DNA from: Roseivirga sp. UBA6061 | GTDB taxonomy: Bacteria > Bacteroidota > Bacteroidia > Cytophagales > Cyclobacteriaceae | Length of the DNA: 7,251 nt | NCBI GenBank assembly: GCA_002427745.1 | Contig: DIYF01000012.1 | Location: 1-7,251, forward strand | Direction of reading: 5' to 3' | Shown: one piece after another, positions 1-7,009 of the stretch | Numbering within the stretch: the stretch's first letter is position 1 | Layout: each line of letters opens with the position of its first letter | Translations under genes and position numbers: made by a program | The notes under the pieces: model-generated | The model's input: only the letters and a program-made list of their open reading frames with translations | Told to the model about the DNA's origin: nothing | Database searches by the model: none

Positions 1-133
1 TGACAGATTTCCCCATTAGGTAGTGAATAGAAAGTGCTATTAGCAGCCGTGGGTTGAGGGGTGCATCGGAACGTGCTGAGTAGCGATTTCAATATGATTT
101 AGGAAAGTTTTTTTTCCAAATATGAGGCATGAA

Positions 134-158
134 AATTAGCGTTGTCCATACGCTAATT
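134..158 (-). terminator. Inverted repeat, possible weak transcription terminator
   Basis: AATTAGCG at 134-141 is perfectly complementary to CGCTAATT at 151-158, with a 9-base loop between. Read on the minus strand, the direction of the operon, the hairpin ends in a short T run (ATTTTC), as a weak intrinsic terminator might. It lies about 170 bases beyond the stop codon of the last operon gene. The stem is only 8 bp with three G-C pairs and the U-tract is short, so termination is inferred. An alternative pairing of TGAAAAT (130-136) with ATTTTCA (163-169) is possible. On the plus strand the hairpin is followed by CCGG and has no T run. Confidence 0.3.
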
Positions 159-258
159 CCGGATTTTCAGGGTGATTATCGGAATAGTAAAAATTATACC
201 TTGGTTCTTACAATTCGCCTTTTGAAGCAGGTGTCAGATTCTGTTAAGTGTTTTGATA

Positions 259-281
259 TAAGAGAATAAGTGGTTCTCTTA
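259..281. repeat. Perfect 8-bp inverted repeat with 7-base loop
   Basis: TAAGAGAA at 259-266 pairs exactly with TTCTCTTA at 274-281 around the loop TAAGTGG. It sits about 50 bases past the stop codon of the GH63-like gene. In the minus-strand transcript it would form an A-U-rich hairpin close to the operon's 3' end. It is followed on that strand by TATCAAAAC and not by a T run, so it is not a canonical intrinsic terminator. It could be a 3'-end stabilising hairpin, a protein-binding palindrome or chance. The pairing is certain and the role is unknown. Confidence 0.35.
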
Positions 282-330
282 CAGCTGGTTACATGTAAGT
301 AGTTACGTTTTGGCATTGTGTTTTCAGAGC

Positions 331-2349
331 TTACTTGTCATTTAGCAGCATGAGAAGCAGGTGGGCAGATGACCAGCTGAAATGTCTGGCATTGAGTCCC
401 TCTCCCGTTACAGGGTGATAGTTCTCGTGGATGGGAGCTCCTTTTTGCCCGAGTCCGTTGGCGTTTTGAATAAGCTTGTGAACTACCCTCTCAGCCGCTT
501 CGGGTTTTCCATACTGCTCAAAGGCTCTGATGCCAAAATAAACCTGGTCCAGCCAGACAGGGCCTCTCCAATAGCCATTTCTGGGATTGAATTTGTGGTG
601 ATCTTTGGTAAAGGTGGGCAGGGGCACGTAGGTATTGAACTTTGCGGTGTCGAGCATGATTTTGAAAACGGATTTTGCTTGTTCCGGGGTGGCAATATTG
701 GCCCACAGCGGGGTCCAGCCCTCAGTCCCTTCCACAGTTTTCAGCTCTGTTGAGGAAATCACCTTGTCGTAGAAATATCCGGCCTCCCCGGAATAAAAAT
801 GCTCTTGAACAGCCGCTTTTAAGGTCTCAGCCTCTTTGTCCAGTTGCTGCTGATCCTGTTCTCTTGCCAATACTCTGGCCATTTGAGACAAATAGTTCTT
901 TTCTGCATAGAGATAGGCATTCAGGTCTACCGATTCCTGATTGAGCGACCAGCCCTGTTCATTGTTTTTCAGCATGACGGCATCATCAAACCTCACGGCA
1001 TTGTCCATACCACTTTCCCAGGCTGCAGCTATGCGTGTTCCATCAGTGGAGCCATATTCGCAGAGTCCGTTTTGATCATGATCGCGATAGAGATACCACC
1101 ATTGGTGATACTTCATTGCTTTGGGATACATCTCCTCCAGGAATGCCTGATCCCGGGTCGCCTCATATATTTTCCAGATAGCCCAGGCTGAAAGAGGAGG
1201 CTTGGTATCACGCCAGTTATTCCATGCCTTGTTGCGATAGATTACATCGGGTACCATGCCCATGTCGTCCTGGTAATCATACATTACCCGCATCTGATCT
1301 TTGGCTAGCTCAGGAGCAAACCGAACCAGGGCTACCGCGTGTTTCCATGAGTCCCATGACCAGACCCCATGAAAGCCACGATAGGCATAGGACGGAAAAA
1401 GGCCGTTATAATGTAAATCCTGCGCAGGGCTACGCCAGTTATTCATCAGGGTGTTCAGTGCCTTGACGGCCACCACATCATACTCCGGATACCTGAGGTC
1501 AAGCACTTTATCGAGGTAGCCATTCCAACGATCTGCATTGGCTGCAAAGAAGACTTCCGGGTTTTTGAGAGCCTTTTTAATATTTGCCTGGTCTTGCTGC
1601 TCCTCCTCGGTATCAAAATATACCGATGTGGTATGGTAGAATGCTATTTCTTCTCCTGGCGACAGTGTATGTGGCCTGCCAATGCGGAGGCTATAAGAGT
1701 TTTGATTTGGTTCTGAATGCGTCTTTATGTCATAGATACCTTTTTCAAAGCTGAGTTTGGCAAGTCCCTGCTCTTTTAAAGGAATCAGAATAGTGCCGGT
1801 GTCAAATGCCTGATCAGAGACTGTGTAGCAGGAACCTGTCCAGTTTTGTAAGAAGCTACGCTGCCTGTCACCTGTATTTTTTACAGTTGTTTTAACCAGA
1901 GAAGTGCGGTCAGACACAAAGATCAGCTCCATTGCTACTGATAGCCCTCCCAACTCAAAAGACTGCCAGAGCTTACCGGGATAGTAATGCGTTTTCAGGG
2001 CAGATGTCTGATTGGTATGCAGACTTGCGCCAGTCTCAGAATCCAGCAGTTGTAACTGACTCAGTCCTGCGCTCATCCATTCACCATTGCCCTGGGTCAT
2101 CAGGAAAGGTCCGGGAAAGGTGCCGGCCTGACCCTCTTCCGGCAGAGCGAAACTGTGCCAGGCACCCATATCTGAGAAGCTCGAAAGCCCGTAGTGCCTA
2201 ATGGAGTCCGGAGCATTTCTCAACGCCAGTACGTCCGGATATTTCTCCTGTAGGGAAGGTGCGATGACTTCATCGGCATCAGGTGTATTGCAGGCCATGA
2301 CTGCCAACATCAGCGTAGTGATGCCCAATAGTTTAAAAAGTGAATTCAT
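331..2349 (-). CDS. GH63-like (clan GH-G) alpha-glucosidase, predicted lipoprotein
   Basis: A 672-residue protein resembling bacterial GH63 enzymes of the E. coli YgjK type, which hydrolyse alpha-glucosidic bonds with inversion. It begins with a lipoprotein signal (hydrophobic residues 4-19, lipobox VMAC, Cys20; Met at -2 is slightly atypical), so it should be anchored to the outer or inner membrane. Residues about 35-270 look like the N-terminal beta-sandwich, and about 275-672 like the (alpha/alpha)6 barrel. Visible motifs are WSWDSWKHA (330-338), ESGMDN (445-450) with Asp449 as likely general acid, YWRGPVW (593-599), HENYHPVTG (641-649) with Glu642 as likely general base, and FSWSSAH (657-663). 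An EF-hand-like loop DHDQNGLCE (423-431) could bind calcium, as a calcium site is known in YgjK. The start lies 13 bases after the aminopeptidase stop, with no clear Shine-Dalgarno, so it is probably translated from the operon mRNA. The substrate is not readable: nigerose- or kojibiose-like alpha-glucosides, trehalose or mannosylglycerate are all possible. Family confidence is high, specificity low. Confidence 0.88.
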   Translation of the reverse strand: MNSLFKLLGITTLMLAVMACNTPDADEVIAPSLQEKYPDVLALRNAPDSIRHYGLSSFSDMGAWHSFALPEEGQAGTFPGPFLMTQGNGEWMSAGLSQLQLLDSETGASLHTNQTSALKTHYYPGKLWQSFELGGLSVAMELIFVSDRTSLVKTTVKNTGDRQRSFLQNWTGSCYTVSDQAFDTGTILIPLKEQGLAKLSFEKGIYDIKTHSEPNQNSYSLRIGRPHTLSPGEEIAFYHTTSVYFDTEEEQQDQANIKKALKNPEVFFAANADRWNGYLDKVLDLRYPEYDVVAVKALNTLMNNWRSPAQDLHYNGLFPSYAYRGFHGVWSWDSWKHAVALVRFAPELAKDQMRVMYDYQDDMGMVPDVIYRNKAWNNWRDTKPPLSAWAIWKIYEATRDQAFLEEMYPKAMKYHQWWYLYRDHDQNGLCEYGSTDGTRIAAAWESGMDNAVRFDDAVMLKNNEQGWSLNQESVDLNAYLYAEKNYLSQMARVLAREQDQQQLDKEAETLKAAVQEHFYSGEAGYFYDKVISSTELKTVEGTEGWTPLWANIATPEQAKSVFKIMLDTAKFNTYVPLPTFTKDHHKFNPRNGYWRGPVWLDQVYFGIRAFEQYGKPEAAERVVHKLIQNANGLGQKGAPIHENYHPVTGEGLNARHFSWSSAHLLLMLLNDK

Positions 2350-2362
2350 GATGCGGTTTGAT

Positions 2363-3760
2363 TTATGAGCCTATGGCTTCCTGTCGGATGGCCTCGATAT
2401 CGGCAATGCTGGTAGCTACCTTCTTACCCAGTCTTCTCGCACCATCTGCCGTAATCACAAAGTCTTCTTCTACCCGCATGCCCCCGAAGTCCTTATAATC
2501 TTCCAGCTTATCATAGTTCAGAAAATCCATGAATTTGCCTTCATTGCGCCAGATATCGATAAGCTCAGGAATCAGATAAATACCGGGTTCTACAGTCAGC
2601 ACGAAGCCTTCTTTCAATGGCTTACCCAGGCGCAGTGATTTCAGACCAAACTGGGTACTTTTGGGCACACCATCATAACCTACCTGTACCTCTCCCAGGT
2701 TTTCCATATCATGTACATCCATGCCCATTTGATGGCCAAGCCCATGTGGGAAAAACAGAGCATGCACTCCCTCGGCCACTGCTTCCCGGGTATCACCTTT
2801 GGTAAGACCGATTTGTTTGAGCCCGTCAAAAATGGTAGCGGCAGCCAGTAAGTGTACATCTTTATAGGGTACACCCGGCTTCATAGCTGCGATGGCGTTG
2901 TCGTGTGACTGTAGCAATACGGAGTATACCTCTTTCTGCTTTTGGCTAAAAGTACCGTTTACGGGAAAGGTACGCGTCATATCACCGGCATAATGACTGC
3001 TGGTCTGGGCACCGCTGTCACAAAGCAGCAGGCGACCTTCCTCTATCACATTGCCATGGTAATGGTTGTGCAGGGTCTGTCCGTTGGTAGTGAGGATTAT
3101 AGGGAAAGACAGCTCTGCTCCGTTCAGCAGGGCTGTGCTGTTTACCACACCACTCACCTCATACTCCATCATACCGGCTCTGGCAGTTTTCATAGCAGCC
3201 AGGTGCATATCAGAAGTGATGTCCACTGCTTTGTCCAGCTCTGCCAGCTCCTCGGCTGTCTTGATTTCTCTTTGTGCCACAATGGCTTTGATCAGCTCCT
3301 GAGAAGCTTTGCTATCTACTTCTGCGATAGCCAGCCCCAGCCAGTGATGCAACTTGACCGTATGCTCATCCCGGTAGGGAGGAAGAAAGTGAATGGTCCT
3401 TCCCTTTTGCTGTGCTGCCTGAAGGGCTTTGATTACATCATTGTGAGGAGCAGTCTGAGAGATACCGGCCTCAGCCGCCATCGCTGCGATAGAAGGTAAT
3501 GGTCCGGTCCATACGATATCATCAACGGTAAGCTCATTGCCGTACACCGTGGTGGTATTCTCGTCTACATCGATGATTGCTGCCAGTGAGGCCTGATTTA
3601 GCCCGATATAATAGAGAAAGGAGCTGTCTTGTTTGAAATGGTACCAGTTGTCGCGGTAGTTCATTCCGGCTTCTTCGTTGCCCAATAGCAGGATAATTCC
3701 TGAACTCACTGATTGACGAAGTACTTCTCTGCGTGCTGTATAGGTCTCTTTGCTGAACAT
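2363..3760 (-). CDS. M24B metallopeptidase: Xaa-Pro aminopeptidase (aminopeptidase P family)
   Basis: A complete 465-residue dinuclear-metal peptidase that removes the N-terminal residue before proline, close in length to E. coli PepP (441). The N-terminal creatinase-like domain (AMP_N) covers about 1-135, and the pita-bread catalytic domain about 165-450. All five expected metal ligands are visible: Asp248 (CDSG), Asp260 (AGDMTRTF), His343 (HGLGHQMG), Glu391 (EPGIYL) and Glu431 (MRVEED). The accessory histidines are also present, His350 in DVHD and a histidine in HNHYH (231-235). Mn2+ is usual in the family. There is no signal peptide or membrane segment, so it should act in the cytoplasm, unlike its exported neighbours. 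The start is 35 bases after the propeller gene's stop, preceded by the purine-rich AAGAGAG directly at the ATG. No proper Shine-Dalgarno is seen, which is common in Bacteroidota. Prolidase (Xaa-Pro dipeptidase) has the same fold and ligands, so the choice between aminopeptidase and dipeptidase is inference. Confidence 0.94.
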   Translation of the reverse strand: MFSKETYTARREVLRQSVSSGIILLLGNEEAGMNYRDNWYHFKQDSSFLYYIGLNQASLAAIIDVDENTTTVYGNELTVDDIVWTGPLPSIAAMAAEAGISQTAPHNDVIKALQAAQQKGRTIHFLPPYRDEHTVKLHHWLGLAIAEVDSKASQELIKAIVAQREIKTAEELAELDKAVDITSDMHLAAMKTARAGMMEYEVSGVVNSTALLNGAELSFPIILTTNGQTLHNHYHGNVIEEGRLLLCDSGAQTSSHYAGDMTRTFPVNGTFSQKQKEVYSVLLQSHDNAIAAMKPGVPYKDVHLLAAATIFDGLKQIGLTKGDTREAVAEGVHALFFPHGLGHQMGMDVHDMENLGEVQVGYDGVPKSTQFGLKSLRLGKPLKEGFVLTVEPGIYLIPELIDIWRNEGKFMDFLNYDKLEDYKDFGGMRVEEDFVITADGARRLGKKVATSIADIEAIRQEAIGS

Positions 3761-3795
3761 CTCTCTTGATTTAATTTTTCGGCTTCCGTGCCGGA

Positions 3796-6700
3796 TTATT
3801 GATCAAATTTGGAAAGCCTAACTTCCAAATTCTTTAGCGCTATTTCAATTTCTTTCAGGTGCTTTTCTGCAATCGCAATACTTTCCTTTTGAGTGGTAGT
3901 GGGGGCAGAGGTGGTTCCGTACAAAATACCCCTCACCCTGCCGATTCTGCGACTGACGGATGGCGGGGCGAATTCTGCGTTGTCTGAAATAACAGATCGA
4001 CCGTTAAGGCGTTTGTCCAGATGCTGGTAAGCCTGTTTTAATTCGTAAATGCTCTTAACGAGGGTTTCATTGTCATCTCCCTGATTGAGTGCTTTCTGTT
4101 TTGCCTTTGCAAGGCTTTCAAAAGCTTCCTCAATTTTTGCGTTGATGTTGTCTGCCTGCAGGTCCATTTGCGAGACCTTGTTTTGGAAATCATACAGTGC
4201 CTTTCTGTCTTTTGCCGGCAGGGTGGTATTGTTGAGAGCAACTACCTCAAAGCTTCGTTTCTCACCTAAATCAGTCCATACACCGTTGTCTGATCTGGCC
4301 ATTTCAACCGTGTAATTTCCCGGAGGAACCAGCGGCCCTGCGGGGTTTCGACCGGCTCTGGTCTGCTGATAGCCAAAAGACCGTAAGTCCCAGTGAATAC
4401 GATGAATACCTTTTCTGTCTCTGCCGGTAATTCTCCGAACCAACTGACCATTGGCATCCCTGATGGTAAAAACAATGGCTGTACTTTCCTGCTCGTTTTC
4501 AGCTTCCAGTTCGCTCCAGGTAGGATAGGGAACGGGCTTCCCTTCTTTAATCAGGGCGGCTTCCTTTCCTTTTCTTTCCCGGCTTAATGACTTCGGTGAT
4601 TGTGATAACCTGTATGTAAAAGCAGCACCGTAGCGGGGGTTGGGAGAAGTATAAAAGCTGTGCCCCATAGCGTAGCTGTCCGGGCTTTGCTGCACAAACT
4701 GCAGAGCATCGCTTACAGCAAAAAGGTGAGCATCTTTGTTGCTTACTGCTTTGGTAGCCTCTCTCAAGTAGGAATAATCGTCCAGAATAAAGAAGCCGCG
4801 TCCGAAAGAAGCTGCTACCAGGTCATCTTCGCCCTGGTGAATTTCAATATCTCTGATGGGGATAGTAGGGATGCCTCTTTGAAATTTGTTCCATTGCTCT
4901 CCCCTATTAACGGAGTAGTACATGCCAAACTCGGTGCCCAGAAAGAGAAGCTCAGGACTGATATGGTCCTGATAGATGGTCCAGGCAAACTCACCGGCTG
5001 GAATACCAGATGTAATGGATGTCCAGGTGTTTCCCTTATCAGTACTCCTTAATACATAGGGCTTATAGTCGCCATATTTATGGTAATTGAATGCGATAAA
5101 TATCTCATTGGCATCGTGGCGGGATGCATGTACATCTGATACATAGGCTCTGGCCGGTACACTCGGGAAATTCTCAATAAGCCTCCAGTTTTCGCCATTG
5201 TCTTCCGTAATTCTCAGAAGTCCGTCATCCGTACCCACCAGGATAAGTCCTTCCTGAACGGGTGACTCATCTAATGCTACTATTGACCCAAGCGGGGAAG
5301 TGAATACATTTTTGAAGATGGCATCTACAGACCATACCTGCCCCATCACCTCTTTCTGGTTACGATCTTCCTGCCGGGTCAGGTCATCGCTGATGGCGGT
5401 CCAGGTGTCACCACGATCATCACTTCTGAAAAGCTTATTGGCCGCAAAATAGAGTCTTTTATGATGGTGAGGACTGATCAGCAGTGGAGAATCCCAGTTC
5501 CATTTCAGAGCCGGTTCTCCATCACCGGGCTGTGGCTGGATGTCGATTTTTTCACCACTCTTCTTATCGTAGCGCACAATGCCTGCATACTGATATTGAG
5601 AATAGACAATGTTCTCATCAGTCGGGTCTACTCTGGTCTGGAAGCCATCTCCTCCCAGTGTAAAGTACCAGTCACCATTGCGAATACCATTGGTATTGGT
5701 TGTTTGGGAGGGGCCTCCGAGGGAATTGTTATCCTGGGTACCGCCATAGACATTGTAAAAAGGCCTGGCATTATCGATACCCACGCGATAAAATTGAGTG
5801 AGTGGCATATTATCAGTGAAGCCCCAGGTATTCATATTGTCCCAGCTCTCATAAATACCCCCGTCACATCCAATCATGATATAGTCAGGGTTGTCAGGGT
5901 CGAAAACTACTTCATGGCTGTCGACATGTTTACGGTTTTCATTGATGCGCTGAAAGGTACTGCCGCCATCTTCAGTAATATGAGTGCGCATGTCTACCGA
6001 AACCACTCGGTCGAATTGATTGGGATCAGGGAAGAGCTCCATATAGTACTGGGCATCTACCACCATGTAATCACTTTTCTTAACCCAGCTTTCACCATGG
6101 TCACTGGAGCGGTAAAAGCCTTTGGTCTGATCTGTGCCGGCTATGAGGGCATATACTACTTCGGGTTTCTGGGGGGAAATAGCCATGGCAATTCTTCCCA
6201 GGTCGCCTCCGGGCAGACCCTTCTTTAAAGGTTTCCAGCTCTTGCCGGCATCGCTCGATTTATAGATGCCTCCTTCCGGCCCTCCGGCTATCAGAATACC
6301 GAAGTGCCTTCTGCGCTGGTAAGAAGCTGCATAGAGAATATCGGGGTTCTCAGGGTCCATCACCAGTTCTGATATTCCGGTGTTTTCACTTACATGTAAG
6401 ATGCGTTCCCAGCTCTTTCCGCCATCAGTGGTTTTGTAAAGACCCCGCTCACCTCCGCCAGACCACAAAGGTCCCTGAGAAGCAACATAGACTACTTCAG
6501 AGTCGCGTGGATCAACAATGATTTTACCGATGTGCTCAGAGGTTTTTAAGCCCATATGTTGCCAGGTTTTACCCGCATCTACGCTTTTGTACACCCCATC
6601 ACCATAACCTACTGATCGCTGACTGTTGTTTTCTCCCGTGCCCAGCCAGATTACGTTGGGGTCGTTGGGATCAAGGGTAACAACCCCGATGGAAAAGGAG

Positions 6701-6990
6701 CCATAGCGATCGAAAATCGGTTGCCAGGTAGTGCCGGCATTGACTGTTTTCCAGACATTACCGCTGGCCGTAGCGACATAGCGAATGCCGCGGTTCTCCG
6801 GATGAACCGCAATATCGGTGATACGACCACCGGTATGACCCGGGCTGAGATTGCGAAGGGGAATCGTTCCGTATTCAGATACCTCCAATACCGGCTTTGC
6901 GGCAGTCTGTTTTTTTCTGCGCTGTGCTTCCGAGGGGTGGAAACACACTATGCCCATAAACAGCAGGGCGAGGAAAGTAATCTTCTTCAT
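3796..6990 (-). CDS. Exported Asp-box/BNR beta-propeller protein (sortilin/VPS10-like), 1064 aa
   Basis: A large secreted protein of the type often annotated as a VPS10/sortilin-domain protein or BNR glycosyl hydrolase; its molecular role is not established. A Sec signal peptide covers 1-22 (likely cut SEA-Q). Eleven Asp-box-like motifs (S/T-x-D-x-G-x-T/S-W) start near residues 82, 136, 187, 245, 295, 339, 382, 523, 595, 649 and 693. The first seven are 43-58 residues apart, one propeller blade each. A gap of about 140 residues precedes the last four, suggesting two seven-bladed propellers. Motifs 82 and 693 have Asn for Asp, 382 lacks the Gly and 339 ends in Phe. Residues about 838-917 resemble a FlgD/Fn3-like domain (GIHRIHWDLR, PPGNYTV), and about 925-1064 are helical, possibly coiled coil. 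The mature chain has one cysteine (375), so the cysteine-rich 10CC module of true sortilins is absent. No type IX sorting tail is apparent. A GH74-like glycosidase is an alternative, but I cannot identify catalytic residues. The start is 19 bases after the S9 peptidase stop, with GGAG only 2 bases before the ATG. Confidence 0.92.
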   Translation of the reverse strand: MKKITFLALLFMGIVCFHPSEAQRRKKQTAAKPVLEVSEYGTIPLRNLSPGHTGGRITDIAVHPENRGIRYVATASGNVWKTVNAGTTWQPIFDRYGSFSIGVVTLDPNDPNVIWLGTGENNSQRSVGYGDGVYKSVDAGKTWQHMGLKTSEHIGKIIVDPRDSEVVYVASQGPLWSGGGERGLYKTTDGGKSWERILHVSENTGISELVMDPENPDILYAASYQRRRHFGILIAGGPEGGIYKSSDAGKSWKPLKKGLPGGDLGRIAMAISPQKPEVVYALIAGTDQTKGFYRSSDHGESWVKKSDYMVVDAQYYMELFPDPNQFDRVVSVDMRTHITEDGGSTFQRINENRKHVDSHEVVFDPDNPDYIMIGCDGGIYESWDNMNTWGFTDNMPLTQFYRVGIDNARPFYNVYGGTQDNNSLGGPSQTTNTNGIRNGDWYFTLGGDGFQTRVDPTDENIVYSQYQYAGIVRYDKKSGEKIDIQPQPGDGEPALKWNWDSPLLISPHHHKRLYFAANKLFRSDDRGDTWTAISDDLTRQEDRNQKEVMGQVWSVDAIFKNVFTSPLGSIVALDESPVQEGLILVGTDDGLLRITEDNGENWRLIENFPSVPARAYVSDVHASRHDANEIFIAFNYHKYGDYKPYVLRSTDKGNTWTSITSGIPAGEFAWTIYQDHISPELLFLGTEFGMYYSVNRGEQWNKFQRGIPTIPIRDIEIHQGEDDLVAASFGRGFFILDDYSYLREATKAVSNKDAHLFAVSDALQFVQQSPDSYAMGHSFYTSPNPRYGAAFTYRLSQSPKSLSRERKGKEAALIKEGKPVPYPTWSELEAENEQESTAIVFTIRDANGQLVRRITGRDRKGIHRIHWDLRSFGYQQTRAGRNPAGPLVPPGNYTVEMARSDNGVWTDLGEKRSFEVVALNNTTLPAKDRKALYDFQNKVSQMDLQADNINAKIEEAFESLAKAKQKALNQGDDNETLVKSIYELKQAYQHLDKRLNGRSVISDNAEFAPPSVSRRIGRVRGILYGTTSAPTTTQKESIAIAEKHLKEIEIALKNLEVRLSKFDQ

Positions 6991-7009
6991 AGCTCCGGGT
7001 TTTATCTGA

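Larger units (their letters stand above)
1..330. other. A+T-rich intergenic region downstream of the operon
   Basis: This stretch lies beyond the stop codon of the GH63-like gene and holds no gene I can support. All three plus-strand frames from the left edge stop within the first 23 bases, so no plus-strand gene enters from the left. The longest start-to-stop run I found by eye is a 46-codon plus-strand frame at 129-269, starting MKISVVHTLI, with no ribosome binding site at a normal distance and no recognisable family. It overlaps an inverted repeat and is probably chance. A minus-strand ATG at 16-14 gives only five codons (MGKSV) before the edge, so it cannot be judged. The structure I can see is two perfect 8-bp inverted repeats (134-158 and 259-281) and an 8-T run at 108-115. 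I see no tRNA, CRISPR repeat or convincing Bacteroidota promoter (TTG, then TAnnTTTG). Confidence 0.7.

Noticed and set aside
1..16. Minus-strand ATG (MGKSV) that could start the next gene leftwards
   Set aside because: Only five codons are visible, with no promoter or ribosome binding site, so it cannot be told from chance.
102..117. GGAAA...TTTCC pairing with an 8-T run on the plus strand
   Set aside because: It is mostly a homopolymer effect. No stable stem precedes the T run on the plus strand, and on the minus strand it is an A run.
304..312. TACGTTTTG, resembling the Bacteroidota -7 element TAnnTTTG
   Set aside because: It matches 7 of 8 positions only, with no TTG element at the expected distance upstream and no supported gene downstream on the plus strand.
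2942..3499. 185-codon plus-strand open frame antisense to the M24B peptidase
   Set aside because: The opposite strand encodes conserved M24B sequence across this stretch, and the antisense product has no recognisable domain.
3780..3793. CGGC/GCCG hairpin in the gap between the propeller and aminopeptidase genes
   Set aside because: The stem is only 4 bp with no T run on the operon strand, too weak to call a terminator or attenuator.
5461..6228. 255-codon plus-strand open frame antisense to the propeller gene
   Set aside because: It lies wholly inside a well-supported minus-strand gene, has no recognisable domain, and is explained by that gene's base composition and repeats.
3796..6990. Calling the propeller protein a sialidase because of its Asp boxes
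   Set aside because: Asp boxes are structural and shared by many propeller families. I cannot identify the sialidase arginine triad or the FRIP motif.
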